Notes under the pieces: model-generated
Told to the model about the DNA's origin: nothing
Database searches by the model: none
Seen by the model: only the letters and a program-made list of their open reading frames with translations
Position numbers and translations under genes: made by a program
Shown: piece after piece, positions 41,092 to 51,100 of the stretch
How the letters are laid out: each line of letters begins with the position of its first letter
How positions within the stretch are numbered: the first letter of the stretch is position 1
Assembly (NCBI RefSeq): GCF_004342425.1
Contig: NZ_SLWQ01000010.1
Coordinates: 1-64,000, forward strand
DNA from: Dokdonella fugitiva
Lineage (GTDB): Bacteria > Pseudomonadota > Gammaproteobacteria > Xanthomonadales > Rhodanobacteraceae
Reading direction: 5' to 3'
DNA length: 64,000 nucleotides

Positions 41092-41363
41092 CAAGGCTCC
41101 GGGATGAATGGGTGGCGAGGCGGGATTATCGCCGATCCCGACTGATCGCCGGGGGAGGCCCAGTGGGAGCAGGAGCATCGCGGATTGCGCCGCTCCCGCA
41201 GAAATACCCATCCGGTCGCCCGGGGCCGGAGCGCCATTGCCCTCGACGCCCGCAGGGCGCGGAGATCGCGGTCCCCGCAAGCATTTGCCGCTCCCCGCCG
41301 CAGCGTCGCGCGGCTAAACTGCGCCAGGTCCCCTGCGACTTTGTCGCCCGTCGGTAGACACGC

Positions 41364-43649
41364 TTGTCCTTCCTCTCGAGTTCGCTCAACTTCTTGTACG
41401 CCGCCTGGCGCATCGCGCGCATCCCGTTCCTGGTCGGCGTCGGATTGGCGATCGGCTTCCTCGTGCCGTACGCCTGGTACCTCGACAGCGAGGTGCGCAG
41501 CCGCTTCGACGACCTGTCGTGGGACCTGCCGAGCCGCGTCTATGCGCGCCCGCTGACGCTCGCGCCGGGCGTGCCGATGAACGCCGACATGCTCGGCGCC
41601 GAACTCGCTGCGGCGCGCTACGACGAGGATGCGCAGGCGCAGGCGCCGGGCACCTTCCATCGCGACGGCGCGCGCTGGACGATCAAGCGGCGCACCTTCA
41701 TCTACCTCGACGGCCGTGAACGCGAGAAGCGCATCGCCCTCACGCTCGCCAATGGCCGTGTCGCCGACCTCGTCGATGCCGACAGCGGCGCCGCGCTCGA
41801 ACGCGTGCGGCTCGACCCCGCGCGCATCGCCACGCTGTACGGCGCGCAGCAGGAGGACCGCCGCTACGTCACGCTCGGCGAGATCCCGCCGCTGCTGCTG
41901 TCCGGCCTGCAGGCGGTCGAGGACCGCGACTTCAAGCATCATCACGGCATCAACGTCGGCGCCATCGTGCGCGCGGCCTGGGCCAACCTCGTCGCCGGCC
42001 ACGTGGTGCAGGGTGGTTCGACGCTGACCCAGCAACTGGTCAAGAACCTGTTCCTCGATCGCGGCCAGCGCTTCTCGCGCAAGTTCAACGAGGCACTGCT
42101 GTCGCTCATCATCGAGGCGCGCTACGACAAGAAGCGCATCCTCGAGGCCTATGTCAACGAAGTGTTCCTCGGCCAGCAGGGCGCTCAGGCCGTGCACGGC
42201 TTCGCCGCGGCGAGCGAGTTCTATTTCGGTCGCGACCTGCGCTCGCTCGGCGCCGCCGACATCGCGTTGCTGGTCGGCATGGTGCAGGGGCCGAGCCTGT
42301 ACGATCCGCGCCGCAACCCGGAGCGCGCGCTCGGCCGGCGCAATGTCGTGCTCGGCGTGTTCCGCGACACCGGCCTGCTCGACGATGCCGCGTACGCCGC
42401 GGCGAGCAGGCAGCCGATCGGCACCGCCGCGAACGCGACCCTGCCGCGCGACCGCTACCCGGCGTTCCTCGAACTCGTGCGCCGGCAGATCCGCGAAGGC
42501 TTTCCCGATGCCGAACTCAACAGCGCCGGCCTGTCGATCCATACCACGCTCGCGCCGTCGGTGCAGGCACTCGGCGAGGCCGCGATCGACAAGGCGCTGG
42601 CCGGGCTCGGCAAGCGCGGCGACGCGGTCGAGGCCGCGCTCGTCGTCACCGGCGCGCGTGACGGCGAAGTGCAGGCGGTGATCGGCAGCCGCGACGTCGA
42701 CGCCCCGGGTTTCAACCGCGCGCTCGACGCGCTGCGACCGATCGGCTCGCTGGTGAAGCCGTTCGTCAACCTCGTAGCGCTGGCCCAGCCGCAGCGCTAT
42801 TCGCTCGCGACCCTGCTCGACGACGGGCCGATCGACCTGCCGCAACCGGGCGGCGGCCGCTGGCGGCCGGAGAACGACGACCACCAGAGCCACGGCGAGG
42901 TGCTGCTCGTCGATGCGCTGATGCAGAGCTGGAACCTCGCGACGATCAATCTGGGCCAGCGCATCGGCGTCGATCGCGTGCGCGGCTTCCTCGAGTCGTT
43001 CCGCCTCGGTCGCGCGATCAACCCGAATCCGTCGATGCTGCTCGGCGCGATCGACCTCAGCCCGTTCGACGTCGCGCGCCTGTACCAGTACCTCGCCGCG
43101 GACGGCCACGCGCTGCCGCTGCGCGCGGTGCGAGGCGTGCTCGATGCGAAGGGCAGGCCGTTGTCGCGCTACGAAGTGAAGGTCGGCGGCGGCGACTACA
43201 CCACGGCGTCGCGACTGGTCACCTGGGCGATGCAACAGGTCGCGATCGGCGGGACCGCCCATGCGATCACCGACTCGGGCCTCGGCTGGCTGCACGCGGC
43301 CGGCAAGACCGGCACCAGCGACACGCAGCGCGATTCCTGGTTCGCCGGCTTCACCGGCGACACGCTCGCGGTCGCCTGGGTCGGCCGCGACGACAACAAG
43401 CCGACCGGCCTGTTCGGTTCCACCGGCGGCCTGCGCATCTGGATCGAACTCATGAAGCGGCTGCCGGGCGCGCCGCTGGTCGTGCCGCAGGACGGCATCG
43501 AGCGCGCCTACGTCGCGCCATCCGGCAAGCGCACCGACGCGGTCTGCGCGGGTGCGCGCGAGCTGCCGTTCGCGCTGGGCTATGCGCCGACCGAGGAGGA
43601 GCATTGCCCGATGGACCAGTTGCGCAATTTCTTCGGCAGCGGCGGTTAA
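41364..43649 (+). CDS. mrcB: Penicillin-binding protein 1b (bifunctional transglycosylase/transpeptidase)
   Basis: A 761-residue peptidoglycan synthase. One N-terminal membrane anchor lies at about 17-37 (RIPFLVGVGLAIGFLVPYAW). The UB2H domain (about 55-145) contains FHRDGARWTIKRRTFIYLDG and is specific to PBP1b. GT51 has the catalytic Glu in AVEDRDFKHHHG (about 186), GGSTLTQQLVKNLFL and RKFNEALLSLIIEARYDKKR. The transpeptidase has SxxK in GSLVKPF (about 461), a QSWN box in place of the usual SxN, and KTGTSD (about 648). The SxN position appears as SWN (DALMQSWNLATIN). Start codon is TTG 41364, the only start giving the whole anchor. UB2H in E. coli binds the lipoprotein LpoB. Confidence 0.93.
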   Translation: MSFLSSSLNFLYAAWRIARIPFLVGVGLAIGFLVPYAWYLDSEVRSRFDDLSWDLPSRVYARPLTLAPGVPMNADMLGAELAAARYDEDAQAQAPGTFHRDGARWTIKRRTFIYLDGREREKRIALTLANGRVADLVDADSGAALERVRLDPARIATLYGAQQEDRRYVTLGEIPPLLLSGLQAVEDRDFKHHHGINVGAIVRAAWANLVAGHVVQGGSTLTQQLVKNLFLDRGQRFSRKFNEALLSLIIEARYDKKRILEAYVNEVFLGQQGAQAVHGFAAASEFYFGRDLRSLGAADIALLVGMVQGPSLYDPRRNPERALGRRNVVLGVFRDTGLLDDAAYAAASRQPIGTAANATLPRDRYPAFLELVRRQIREGFPDAELNSAGLSIHTTLAPSVQALGEAAIDKALAGLGKRGDAVEAALVVTGARDGEVQAVIGSRDVDAPGFNRALDALRPIGSLVKPFVNLVALAQPQRYSLATLLDDGPIDLPQPGGGRWRPENDDHQSHGEVLLVDALMQSWNLATINLGQRIGVDRVRGFLESFRLGRAINPNPSMLLGAIDLSPFDVARLYQYLAADGHALPLRAVRGVLDAKGRPLSRYEVKVGGGDYTTASRLVTWAMQQVAIGGTAHAITDSGLGWLHAAGKTGTSDTQRDSWFAGFTGDTLAVAWVGRDDNKPTGLFGSTGGLRIWIELMKRLPGAPLVVPQDGIERAYVAPSGKRTDAVCAGARELPFALGYAPTEEEHCPMDQLRNFFGSGG

Positions 43650-43711
43650 GGGCGGCGTGCGAGAATGTGCAGTCCCATGAACACCGACCGGCACGTCCTG
43701 TCCTCGATCGC

Positions 43712-44227
43712 ATGAAGTCGCATCGCCTCGTTCCCGCCACCCTCACGCTCGTCCTCGCCGCCTGCGCCCAGCCCGGTCCGCCTCCGCCGCCTCCGCCGCC
43801 ACCGGTGGACACGGCCGCCGCGTTGCGCGCGATCCGCGCCGCCGGCGACGGGCTCGATTCCGCGGTGCAGGTGCAGCCGCTGCGCGATGCCGCGATCGAG
43901 GGCTTCATGAAGCGCGCGCACGAGGCCGAAGCCCGCCAGGACTACGCCGCCGCCGCGAGCGCCGCCGACGACGCGCTCAAGCTCGCGCCGGACGCGCCTG
44001 ATCTCCTGCAGTACCGCGCCGAGATCGACATCGCCCTCGCTCAGTGGAGCGAAGCCGAGCGCCTCGCGCTGCGGAGCCACCAGCTCGGCCCGAAATCAGG
44101 CAGCCTGTGCGCGCGCAACTGGCAGACGGTGGTCGAGGCGCGCACCGCGCTCGGCGACGCACCGACGGTGGAAGCCGCGCGCGAGCGCCTGAAGGAATGC
44201 CGGATCAAGCCGTTGTTGCGGATGTGA
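43712..44227 (+). CDS. TPR-containing lipoprotein
   Basis: A 171-residue predicted lipoprotein with lipobox LVLAAC (Cys18), followed by a Pro-rich tether of nine prolines. The C-terminal part (about 60-140) has TPR-like helices: AHEAEARQDYAAAASAADDA, LKLAPDAPDLLQYRAEIDIA and LAQWSEAERLALRS. It lies 62 bp after mrcB in the same direction. By position and architecture it may be a PBP1b partner comparable in role, not sequence, to LpoB; this is inference. A longer upstream frame exists, but ATG 43712 opens the signal peptide. Confidence 0.8.
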   Translation: MKSHRLVPATLTLVLAACAQPGPPPPPPPPPVDTAAALRAIRAAGDGLDSAVQVQPLRDAAIEGFMKRAHEAEARQDYAAAASAADDALKLAPDAPDLLQYRAEIDIALAQWSEAERLALRSHQLGPKSGSLCARNWQTVVEARTALGDAPTVEAARERLKECRIKPLLRM

Positions 44228-44367
44228 TTGGGGATTGGCGCTTCGGGATTCGCAAGAGCGGTCAGTCGCCTGCTTGAAGTACGATGGAAAGCCGCCGCCC
44301 GGCACTTTCTACGCCCGCACCCGCTGCCGGCCACCGTTCACGAATCACCAATCACGAATCACGAATC
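44228..44367. repeat. Inverted heptamer repeats before yoaA
   Basis: Four consecutive 7-bp units ACGAATC/ACCAATC/ACGAATC/ACGAATC occupy 44340-44367. Complementary GATTGGG, GATTGGC and GGGATTCG units occur near 44227-44251, just after the lipoprotein stop. The two sets can pair across about 90 bp. This (GATTCGT)n style of spacer recurs in Xanthomonadales intergenic regions, as I recall. It abuts the yoaA start. Confidence 0.6.
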
Positions 44368-44370
44368 GCC

Positions 44371-46278
44371 ATGCATAGCGCCGCCGAACTCCTCGGCCCC
44401 GAAGGCCCGTTCGCGCGCGAAGTGCCCGGCTTCGCGCCGCGCGAAGCACAGCAGGCGATGGCGGCTGCGGTCGAGGAAGCGATCGCCGACCGGCAGATGC
44501 TCGTCGCGGAGGCAGGCACGGGCACGGGCAAGACCTACGCCTACCTCGTGCCGGCGCTCATGTCGGGCAAGCGCGTGATCGTTTCGACCGGCACCAAGGC
44601 GCTGCAGGACCAGTTGTTCCATCGCGACCTGCCGCGCGTGCGCGCGGTGCTCGGCGCGCGCCTGTCGGCGGCGTTGCTCAAGGGACGCGCGAACTACCTC
44701 TGCCTGCATCGGCTCGACCAGGCACACAAGGAAGGCCGCTTCGCGAGCCGCGAGCAGGCCGCGCAGCTGCAGGCGATCCACGCGTGGTCGCGGCGCACGC
44801 TGGCCGGCGATCGCGCCGAGCTCGCCGAGGTCGCGGAGGACTCGCCGCTCTGGCCGCGCGTGACATCGACCGCGGAGAACTGCCTCGGCGCCGACTGCCC
44901 GATGTTCAACGACTGCTTCGTCGTGAAGGCGCGCCGCGCGGCGCAGGAAGCGGACCTCGTCGTCGTCAACCACCACCTGCTGTTCGCCGATCTCGCGATC
45001 AGGCAGGAAGGCTTCGGCGAAATCCTCCCCGGCGCGCATGCGTTCGTGCTCGACGAGGCGCACCAGATTCCCGAACTCGCCGGGCAGTTCTTCTCGGTCA
45101 CCTTGTCGGCGCGCCAGCTCACCGAACTCGTCGCCGACGTGCAGGCCGAATGCGCCAACGTGTCGGGCGCATTCGCGGTGTTGCAGCCGGCGCTGGAACC
45201 CCTGAGCGCGGCTATCAAGCGCGTGCGCCTCGCACTCGACCGCTTTCCGCAGAAGGGCGCGTTCGTGCAGATCGAGCGCGACGCCGAGGTCGAACGCGAA
45301 CTCGCCGGACTCGCCGGCGCGCTCGGCACGCTCGCCGAAGCGCTCGACAAGCATTCGGCGCGCAGCCGCGGCCTCGCCAGCGTGGCCGAGCGCGCGACCG
45401 AGCACACGGCACGACTCGCCCATCTCACCGACGGTGGCGTGGGCGACGCGGTGCACTGGTACGAACTGAGCGCGCACGGGTTCGCCTTCCACGCGACGCC
45501 GCTCGACATCGCCGGGCCACTGCGCGAACTGCGCGCGCAGAGCCACGCGGCGTGGATCTTCACCTCGGCGACGCTCGCGGTGGGCGGGCGCTTCACGCAT
45601 TTCTCGCGCCAGGTCGGGCTGTGGGATCCGGTCGAGTTGCGCGTGGACAGCCCATTCGACTACGCACGCCAGGCGCTCGCCTACCTGCCGCAGGGATTGC
45701 CCGATCCGGCCGCCGAGGACTACGTCGAGCGCGTCGTCGACGCCGCGGTACCCGTGCTCGAGGCGTCGAACGGGCGCGCATTCCTGCTGTTCACGTCGCA
45801 TCGCGCCCTGCGCCGCGCCGCCGAGCTCCTGCCTTCGCGCGTGCCGTATCCGCTGTTCGTACAGGGCACGGCGCCGCGCAACCTGCTGCTCGAAGCATTT
45901 CGCGGCTCCGGCAACGGCGTGCTGCTCGGCGCGGCGAGTTTCTGGGAAGGTGTCGACGTCGCGGGCGATGCGCTGAGCCTCGTCGTCATCGACAAGCTGC
46001 CGTTCGCCGCGCCCGACGATCCCGTGCTCGTCGCGCGCCTCGAGGCGCTGCGCGAATCCGGCGGCAATCCGTTCGCCGACTGGCAGGTGCCGAATGCGGT
46101 GATCGCGCTGCGCCAGGGCGCGGGGCGGCTGATTCGCGACGTGCACGACCGCGGCGTGCTCATGCTGTGCGACCCGCGCCTGACCACGCGTGGCTACGGC
46201 AAGCTGTTCCTCGCCAGCCTGCCGCCATTGCCGCGCACGGCTTCGCTCGCCGACGTGCAGCGCTTCTTCGCCGGCTGA
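44371..46278 (+). CDS. yoaA: DinG/YoaA-type ATP-dependent DNA helicase with Fe-S cluster
   Basis: A 635-residue XPD-like superfamily 2 helicase. Walker A is AEAGTGTGKTYAYL (about 46-59), then the motif Ia region VIVSTGTKALQDQLF. Four Cys for the 4Fe-4S cluster are Cys111 (NYLCLHR), Cys171, Cys176 and Cys182 (NCLGADCPMFNDC). Motif II is VLDEAHQIPEL; later motifs are IFTSATLAVGG, FLLFTSHRALRRA, GAASFWEGVDVAGDAL and RQGAGRLIRDVHDRG. Length fits YoaA (636 aa in E. coli) better than DinG (716 aa). It unwinds damaged or forked DNA; E. coli YoaA works with the polymerase subunit HolC. ATG 44371 was taken because upstream sequence is repeat DNA. Confidence 0.93.
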   Translation: MHSAAELLGPEGPFAREVPGFAPREAQQAMAAAVEEAIADRQMLVAEAGTGTGKTYAYLVPALMSGKRVIVSTGTKALQDQLFHRDLPRVRAVLGARLSAALLKGRANYLCLHRLDQAHKEGRFASREQAAQLQAIHAWSRRTLAGDRAELAEVAEDSPLWPRVTSTAENCLGADCPMFNDCFVVKARRAAQEADLVVVNHHLLFADLAIRQEGFGEILPGAHAFVLDEAHQIPELAGQFFSVTLSARQLTELVADVQAECANVSGAFAVLQPALEPLSAAIKRVRLALDRFPQKGAFVQIERDAEVERELAGLAGALGTLAEALDKHSARSRGLASVAERATEHTARLAHLTDGGVGDAVHWYELSAHGFAFHATPLDIAGPLRELRAQSHAAWIFTSATLAVGGRFTHFSRQVGLWDPVELRVDSPFDYARQALAYLPQGLPDPAAEDYVERVVDAAVPVLEASNGRAFLLFTSHRALRRAAELLPSRVPYPLFVQGTAPRNLLLEAFRGSGNGVLLGAASFWEGVDVAGDALSLVVIDKLPFAAPDDPVLVARLEALRESGGNPFADWQVPNAVIALRQGAGRLIRDVHDRGVLMLCDPRLTTRGYGKLFLASLPPLPRTASLADVQRFFAG

Positions 46279-46359
46279 ACGACGATCGGCGAGGCGCGCG
46301 TTTCGACGCGAGCGCCGCGGCTGTGCTAGAACGCCCGGGTCGCCACGTCTCGCTCGCCC

Positions 46360-47964
46360 ATGTCCGGCCGCTTCCTGCACCCCGATCGCCGCTTCGCCGG
46401 ATTGCCCATCCATCTCACCGTCAGTGCCGAGCAGGCGCAACGCGCGCTCGAACGCGGTGACGCCGCGCGCGCGCTGCGCGAGATCGAGCGCGCCCTGCAC
46501 GAGGCGCCCCGGCATCCGGAGCTGCTGCGCCTCGAGGCCCTCGCACTGCTGCAGCTCGGCCGGCACGCGCATGCGCTCGAGGTGCTGCACGAGGCCGTGG
46601 AACGCGCGCCGGATGATGCGCTGATCACCTGCCAGTTCGGCGCGGCGCTCGCGCAGAACGGCGACATGGCCGGAGCGGAAGAGGCGTTCCGCCGCGCGAT
46701 CGCGCAGGATCCGGCGCTCGTCGACGCCTGGTACAACCTCGCCCATGCGCTCGACCGGCGCGGTGACGCGCATGGCGCGAACCAGGCCTACGAGCGCGTG
46801 CTCGCGCTGCGCCCCGGCCACGCCGCCGCACGCGTGCAGCGCGCGGAAATGCTCAAGATGCTCGGTCGCCTCGACGAAGCGGAAGCGGAGCTGCGCGCGG
46901 TGCTCGCGGCCGAGCCCGGCTCGGTATCGGCGTGGGTCGGTTTGTCGAACCTCAAGACGTTCCGCCCCGACGACGCCGAACTGGAGCGACTGCTCGCATT
47001 GCAGGCGGGTGGCGCGGTGCCGGAACACCGCCGCGTCGACTTCGACTTCGCCTGCGCGGCGCTGCTCGAGGCGCGCGGGCGCTACGCGGAGGCGTATCCG
47101 CTGTTCGTGCGCGCGAACGCGGGCAAGCGGCGCAGCGTGCGCTGGAACGCCGCCGCGGTCAGCCGCCTCGTCGACGAGATCATCGAGCGCTTCGCCCGCC
47201 TGCCACCCGCGCCCGCCGATGCACGCGGCAGCGACGTGATCTTCCTCGTCGGCATGCCGCGCTCGGGCTCGACCCTCGTCGAACAGATCCTCGCGAGCCA
47301 TCCGCTGGTGCAGGGTGGCGGCGAGCGCAACGAGATCGTGCAGGTGCTGCAGGCCGAATCGCAGCGGCGGGGGCAGCCGTTTCCATCGTGGGTCGAGGAC
47401 GCGACCGACGAGGACTGGCGTCGCCTCGGCGAGGACTACCTCGCGCGCGGCCGCGTCTGGCGCGACTCACGGCGGCGCTTCACGGACAAGACACTGGCGA
47501 ACTGGCAGGCACTCGCGGCGATCCGTCGCATGCTGCCGGGCGCACGGGTCATCCATTGCCGGCGTGATCCGCTCGAGACGCTGTGGAGCTGCTACAAGCA
47601 CCACTTCAGCGAAGCGCAGTCCTTCAGCTACGACCTCGATGAACTGGTCGCGTTCTGGCGCGACTGCGAGCGCGCGATGGCCGCGTGGTCGCGCCTCCTT
47701 CCCGGGTGGATCCATCCATTCGTCCACGAGGAACTGCTGCGCGAGCCGGAAGCGTCGGTCCGCTCGCTCGTCGGTGCACTCGGTCTCCCGTTCGATCCGG
47801 CCTGCCTCGCGTTCCATGAGACCGCGCGCGTGGTGCAGACCTCCAGCGCCAGCCAGGTGCGCCAGCCTTTGCGGCGCGACCTCGCGGTCGCCAGTCACTA
47901 CGGCGCCCTGCTCGATCCACTACGCCGGCGTATGGCCGCGTCCACGGCCGGCGCGGAGCCCTGA
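46360..47964 (+). CDS. TPR-sulfotransferase fusion
   Basis: A 534-residue protein. TPR repeats fill about 20-235 (AQRALERGDAARALREIERA, WYNLAHALDRRGDAHGANQA, EMLKMLGRLDEAEAELRAV). A PAPS-dependent sulfotransferase domain fills about 290-500. The 5'-phosphosulfate-binding loop is IFLVGMPRSGSTLVEQIL (near 294). The 3'-phosphate region is GARVIHCRRDPLETLWSCYKH. Typical downstream elements are SYDLDELVAFWRDCERAMAA and FVHEELLREPEA. Such TPR-sulfotransferases are common in Xanthomonadales; acceptors are mostly unknown (protein tyrosines, glycans or lipids). A TGC-TAGAAC extended -10 candidate lies at 46324-46332, 28 bp before the ATG. It is separated by 81 bp from yoaA. Confidence 0.88.
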   Translation: MSGRFLHPDRRFAGLPIHLTVSAEQAQRALERGDAARALREIERALHEAPRHPELLRLEALALLQLGRHAHALEVLHEAVERAPDDALITCQFGAALAQNGDMAGAEEAFRRAIAQDPALVDAWYNLAHALDRRGDAHGANQAYERVLALRPGHAAARVQRAEMLKMLGRLDEAEAELRAVLAAEPGSVSAWVGLSNLKTFRPDDAELERLLALQAGGAVPEHRRVDFDFACAALLEARGRYAEAYPLFVRANAGKRRSVRWNAAAVSRLVDEIIERFARLPPAPADARGSDVIFLVGMPRSGSTLVEQILASHPLVQGGGERNEIVQVLQAESQRRGQPFPSWVEDATDEDWRRLGEDYLARGRVWRDSRRRFTDKTLANWQALAAIRRMLPGARVIHCRRDPLETLWSCYKHHFSEAQSFSYDLDELVAFWRDCERAMAAWSRLLPGWIHPFVHEELLREPEASVRSLVGALGLPFDPACLAFHETARVVQTSSASQVRQPLRRDLAVASHYGALLDPLRRRMAASTAGAEP

Positions 47965-48052
47965 AAGGGCGTGCCAGCACTTCTTTACGTCTGCGGCACA
48001 TTGCCGCGGACGATGGGACGTGGTATCAAACCCGGATGCCGTGGGTTCTGGG

Positions 48053-48138
48053 CCTGCGCAGTGGCATGCGCAGGAAGGTCACGCGGCTGATGCTCCGCCT
48101 CCCCGGCGGGGTGTACCAATAATTGATTATTTGGGGAG
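48053..48138 (+). promoter_or_regulatory. Leader with two palindromes and strong ribosome site before the protease
   Basis: CCTGCGCA (48053-48060) pairs with TGCGCAGG (48067-48074). An AT-only perfect inverted repeat AATAAT-TG-ATTATT lies at 48118-48131, striking in GC-rich DNA. It abuts the Shine-Dalgarno GGGGAG (48133-48138), 6 nt before ATG 48145. The AT repeat could be an operator or an RNA hairpin controlling access to the ribosome site; no protein is implicated. Confidence 0.45.
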
Positions 48139-48144
48139 TCGTAC

Positions 48145-51100
48145 ATGAAGTTGGCAAACGTAACAGCCTTGGCGTCCGCGGTCGGGATCGCCTTGGTCGG
48201 AGCGGGCATGTCTTCCAGCCTGGAAGCAAGTTCGCCGGGAAGTGACCTCGTTGCGCAGGCGGGCCAGACCGACAGCGCAAGCGGTCGCTACATCATCACG
48301 TTCAGCGAACAGGGTTTGGTCGCCTACAAGGGTGACGTCGCGGGCCTCGCGCGCACCGCTCCGGATGACCGCCTGGTCATGTCCGGTGCTTCCCGCAAGT
48401 TCGACGCGAACTCGTCGGCTGCGCGCGCCTACAAGGCATTCCTCGAGAGCAAGCGCGCCGAGCACATCACGGCGATCGAGCAGGCGCTGGGCCGCCCGCT
48501 CTCGATCCAGTACACGTACGACGTCACGCGCAACGCGATTTCCGCGGCTATGAGCCCGGCGGAAGCCGCCATGGTCGCGCGCCTCGACGGCGTGACTTCG
48601 GTCGCTCCCGTGATGAGCAAGCGCGTCAACACGTTCCGCGGCCCGACCTTCATCGGTGCGGACACGATCTGGAGCGGCGCTTCCGTCCCGGGCGGTGCCG
48701 GCACGCGTGGCCAGGGCGTCAAGGTTGGCGTGATCGACACCGGCACCAACATCGGCCACCCGTCGTTCACCGACGACGCGTCGTGCGGCTTCACCGCGGC
48801 GAACCCGAAGCTGTTCCCGCGTGACTGCAACAGCAACAACGGCACCATTTGCACGGGCACCAACCCGAACGCCTTCGACGGCCAGGGCCACGGCGTGCAC
48901 ACGAGCAGCACCGCCGCCGGCAACACGATCGACAACACGGTCACGCCGGCGCCGCTGCTGCCGGACGGCGTGTCGATGTCGGGCGTCGCGCCGTGCGCGA
49001 GCCTGTACACGTACAAGGTCGCCAATTCGAGCGGCGGCATCACCGACGACGCGATCACCGCGGCGATCCAGAACGCGATCGTCGACCAGGTCGACGTGGT
49101 CAACTTCTCGATCGGCCCGACCTGCGGCGGCGGCAATCCTTGGGCCGACAGCCTCGACTTCCTCGAGGCCGAAGCCGCGGACGTGTTCGTCGCCGCTTCG
49201 GCGGGCAACACGCGCGCCTCGTGCACGGACCCGACCGGCCTCGTCGCGAACAACGGCCCGTGGATGCTCACGGTCGCCGCATCGACGCAGGACCAGATCG
49301 CCGCTCCGGTGCTTTCCGCCACCGGCCCCGGCACGCCGCCGGCGGCGACGCAGAACATCGCCCTGATCGCAGGCAACACGACGCTGCAGGTCGACGACAC
49401 CGAAGACTTCGACGGCATGGCGCTGCGCACCTATCCGACGAACATCGACGGCTGCAGCGCGACCGGCACGTTCCCGGCCGGTTACTTCAACAACGCGGTC
49501 GCGATCATCCAGCGCGGTAACTGCAACTTCTCCGAAAAGATCACCAACGCCTACAACGCCGGCGCGCGCGTGGTCATAATCACGAACAACCAGCCCGGTG
49601 CCATCAACATGGACACCACGGGTTCGCCGACCGACGTGGCTGCGTTCAGCACGTACAAGGGCCCCGGCGACGCGCTGATCGCGTTCGTCAATGCCAACCT
49701 CGGTCCGATTCCTCTGGCCGACCAGGTGTTCGCGGACGGCTTCGACGGCCCCGCCGGCGCCGTCGGCCAGTACCGCAAGATCGCGATCGGCCAGGTGCCG
49801 GGCGACATCCTCGCCAAGTTCAGCTTCCGCGGCCCGACGCAGGCGCCGTACGACAACCTGACCAAGCCGGACATCACCGGTCCGGGCGTCAACATCTACG
49901 CCGCGTTCGACACGGCTTCGGGCAGCTACGGCCTCGACAGTGGCACGTCGATGTCGTCGCCGCACCTGGCCGGTGCCGCTGCGCTCGTGCGCGCGGCGCA
50001 CCCGGACTGGACGCCGATGGAAGTGAAGTCGGCCCTGCAGACCACCGCCAAGCTCGAAGGCCTGAAGGACGACGAAGTGACGCCGTGGAACGTCGACGAC
50101 GTCGGCAGCGGTCGCGTCGATCTGTCGAAGGCGGCGCTGGCCGGCCTGACGCTGGACGAGACCGCCGCCAACTTCGAGGCTGCGAACCCGAACGGCGGCA
50201 CGATCGACCAGACGCAACTGAACCTCGCGTCGCTGCGCCAGGTGCGTTGCAACGGCACCTGCTCGTGGACGCGCACGTTCAAGAACCGCCTCGGCACGAC
50301 CGGCAACTGGTCGCTCTCCGCGACGAACCCGACGGGCTACACGATGTCGTTCAGCCCGTCCTCGTTCACGCTCGCTCCGGGCGCGACGCAGACGGTCACG
50401 GTCACGGCGACCGGTACGTCGGCGAACATCGCGTTCGGCGAAGTCACCTTGCACGAGGCGGCCAACCAGTCGCCGGACCAGCACCTCACCGTCGCGGTGA
50501 AGGGCGCGGTGCCGACGATCTCGGTCACGCCGACGTCGCTGACGCAGTCGCAAGCTGCCGACACGACCACGACGTTGCCGCTCACCGTCGCGAACACGGG
50601 CGGCGGCACGCTGACCTGGAACGTCTCGGCGACCGGCGTCGGTTCCGTCTGGAACCAGCCGAAGAACTCCACCGGCGGCATCGTTTCGGACTACTCGACG
50701 AGCGACAACGGCGGCGGGTTCACGGCGGCCGACTTCACCGTCAGCGGCGCCTCGACGGCGATCACGAAGATCACGACGTTCGGCTTCGACAACACGAACG
50801 CCCTGCTCTCGCAGCCGACGATCTCGTGGCGCATCTACAGCGACGCGCCCGGCATGCCGTCCGGCAATCCGGATACGGGCGCGGGTACGCCGGTGTGGCA
50901 GTTCGACACCGCCCCGACGGGTGCGGGCGTGACCATTGCGGGCTCGGGTGACATCACGCTCGACCTCGCGGCGGCCGGCCAGACGCTCAACCTGCCGGCC
51001 GGCACGTACTGGCTGTCGGTGTTCCCGACCTACACCGGTCCAATCGGCCCGGCGGGGAGCTCGCGCTGGAACTGGAGCCAGGCCCTGCTGCAGGGCGGCC

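Noticed and set aside
35911..41145. Open frame of 1744 codons on the plus strand
   Set aside because: It overlaps the TANGO2 gene in another frame and runs antisense to the glycosyltransferase fusion; low-complexity Arg/Ala-rich protein without motifs.
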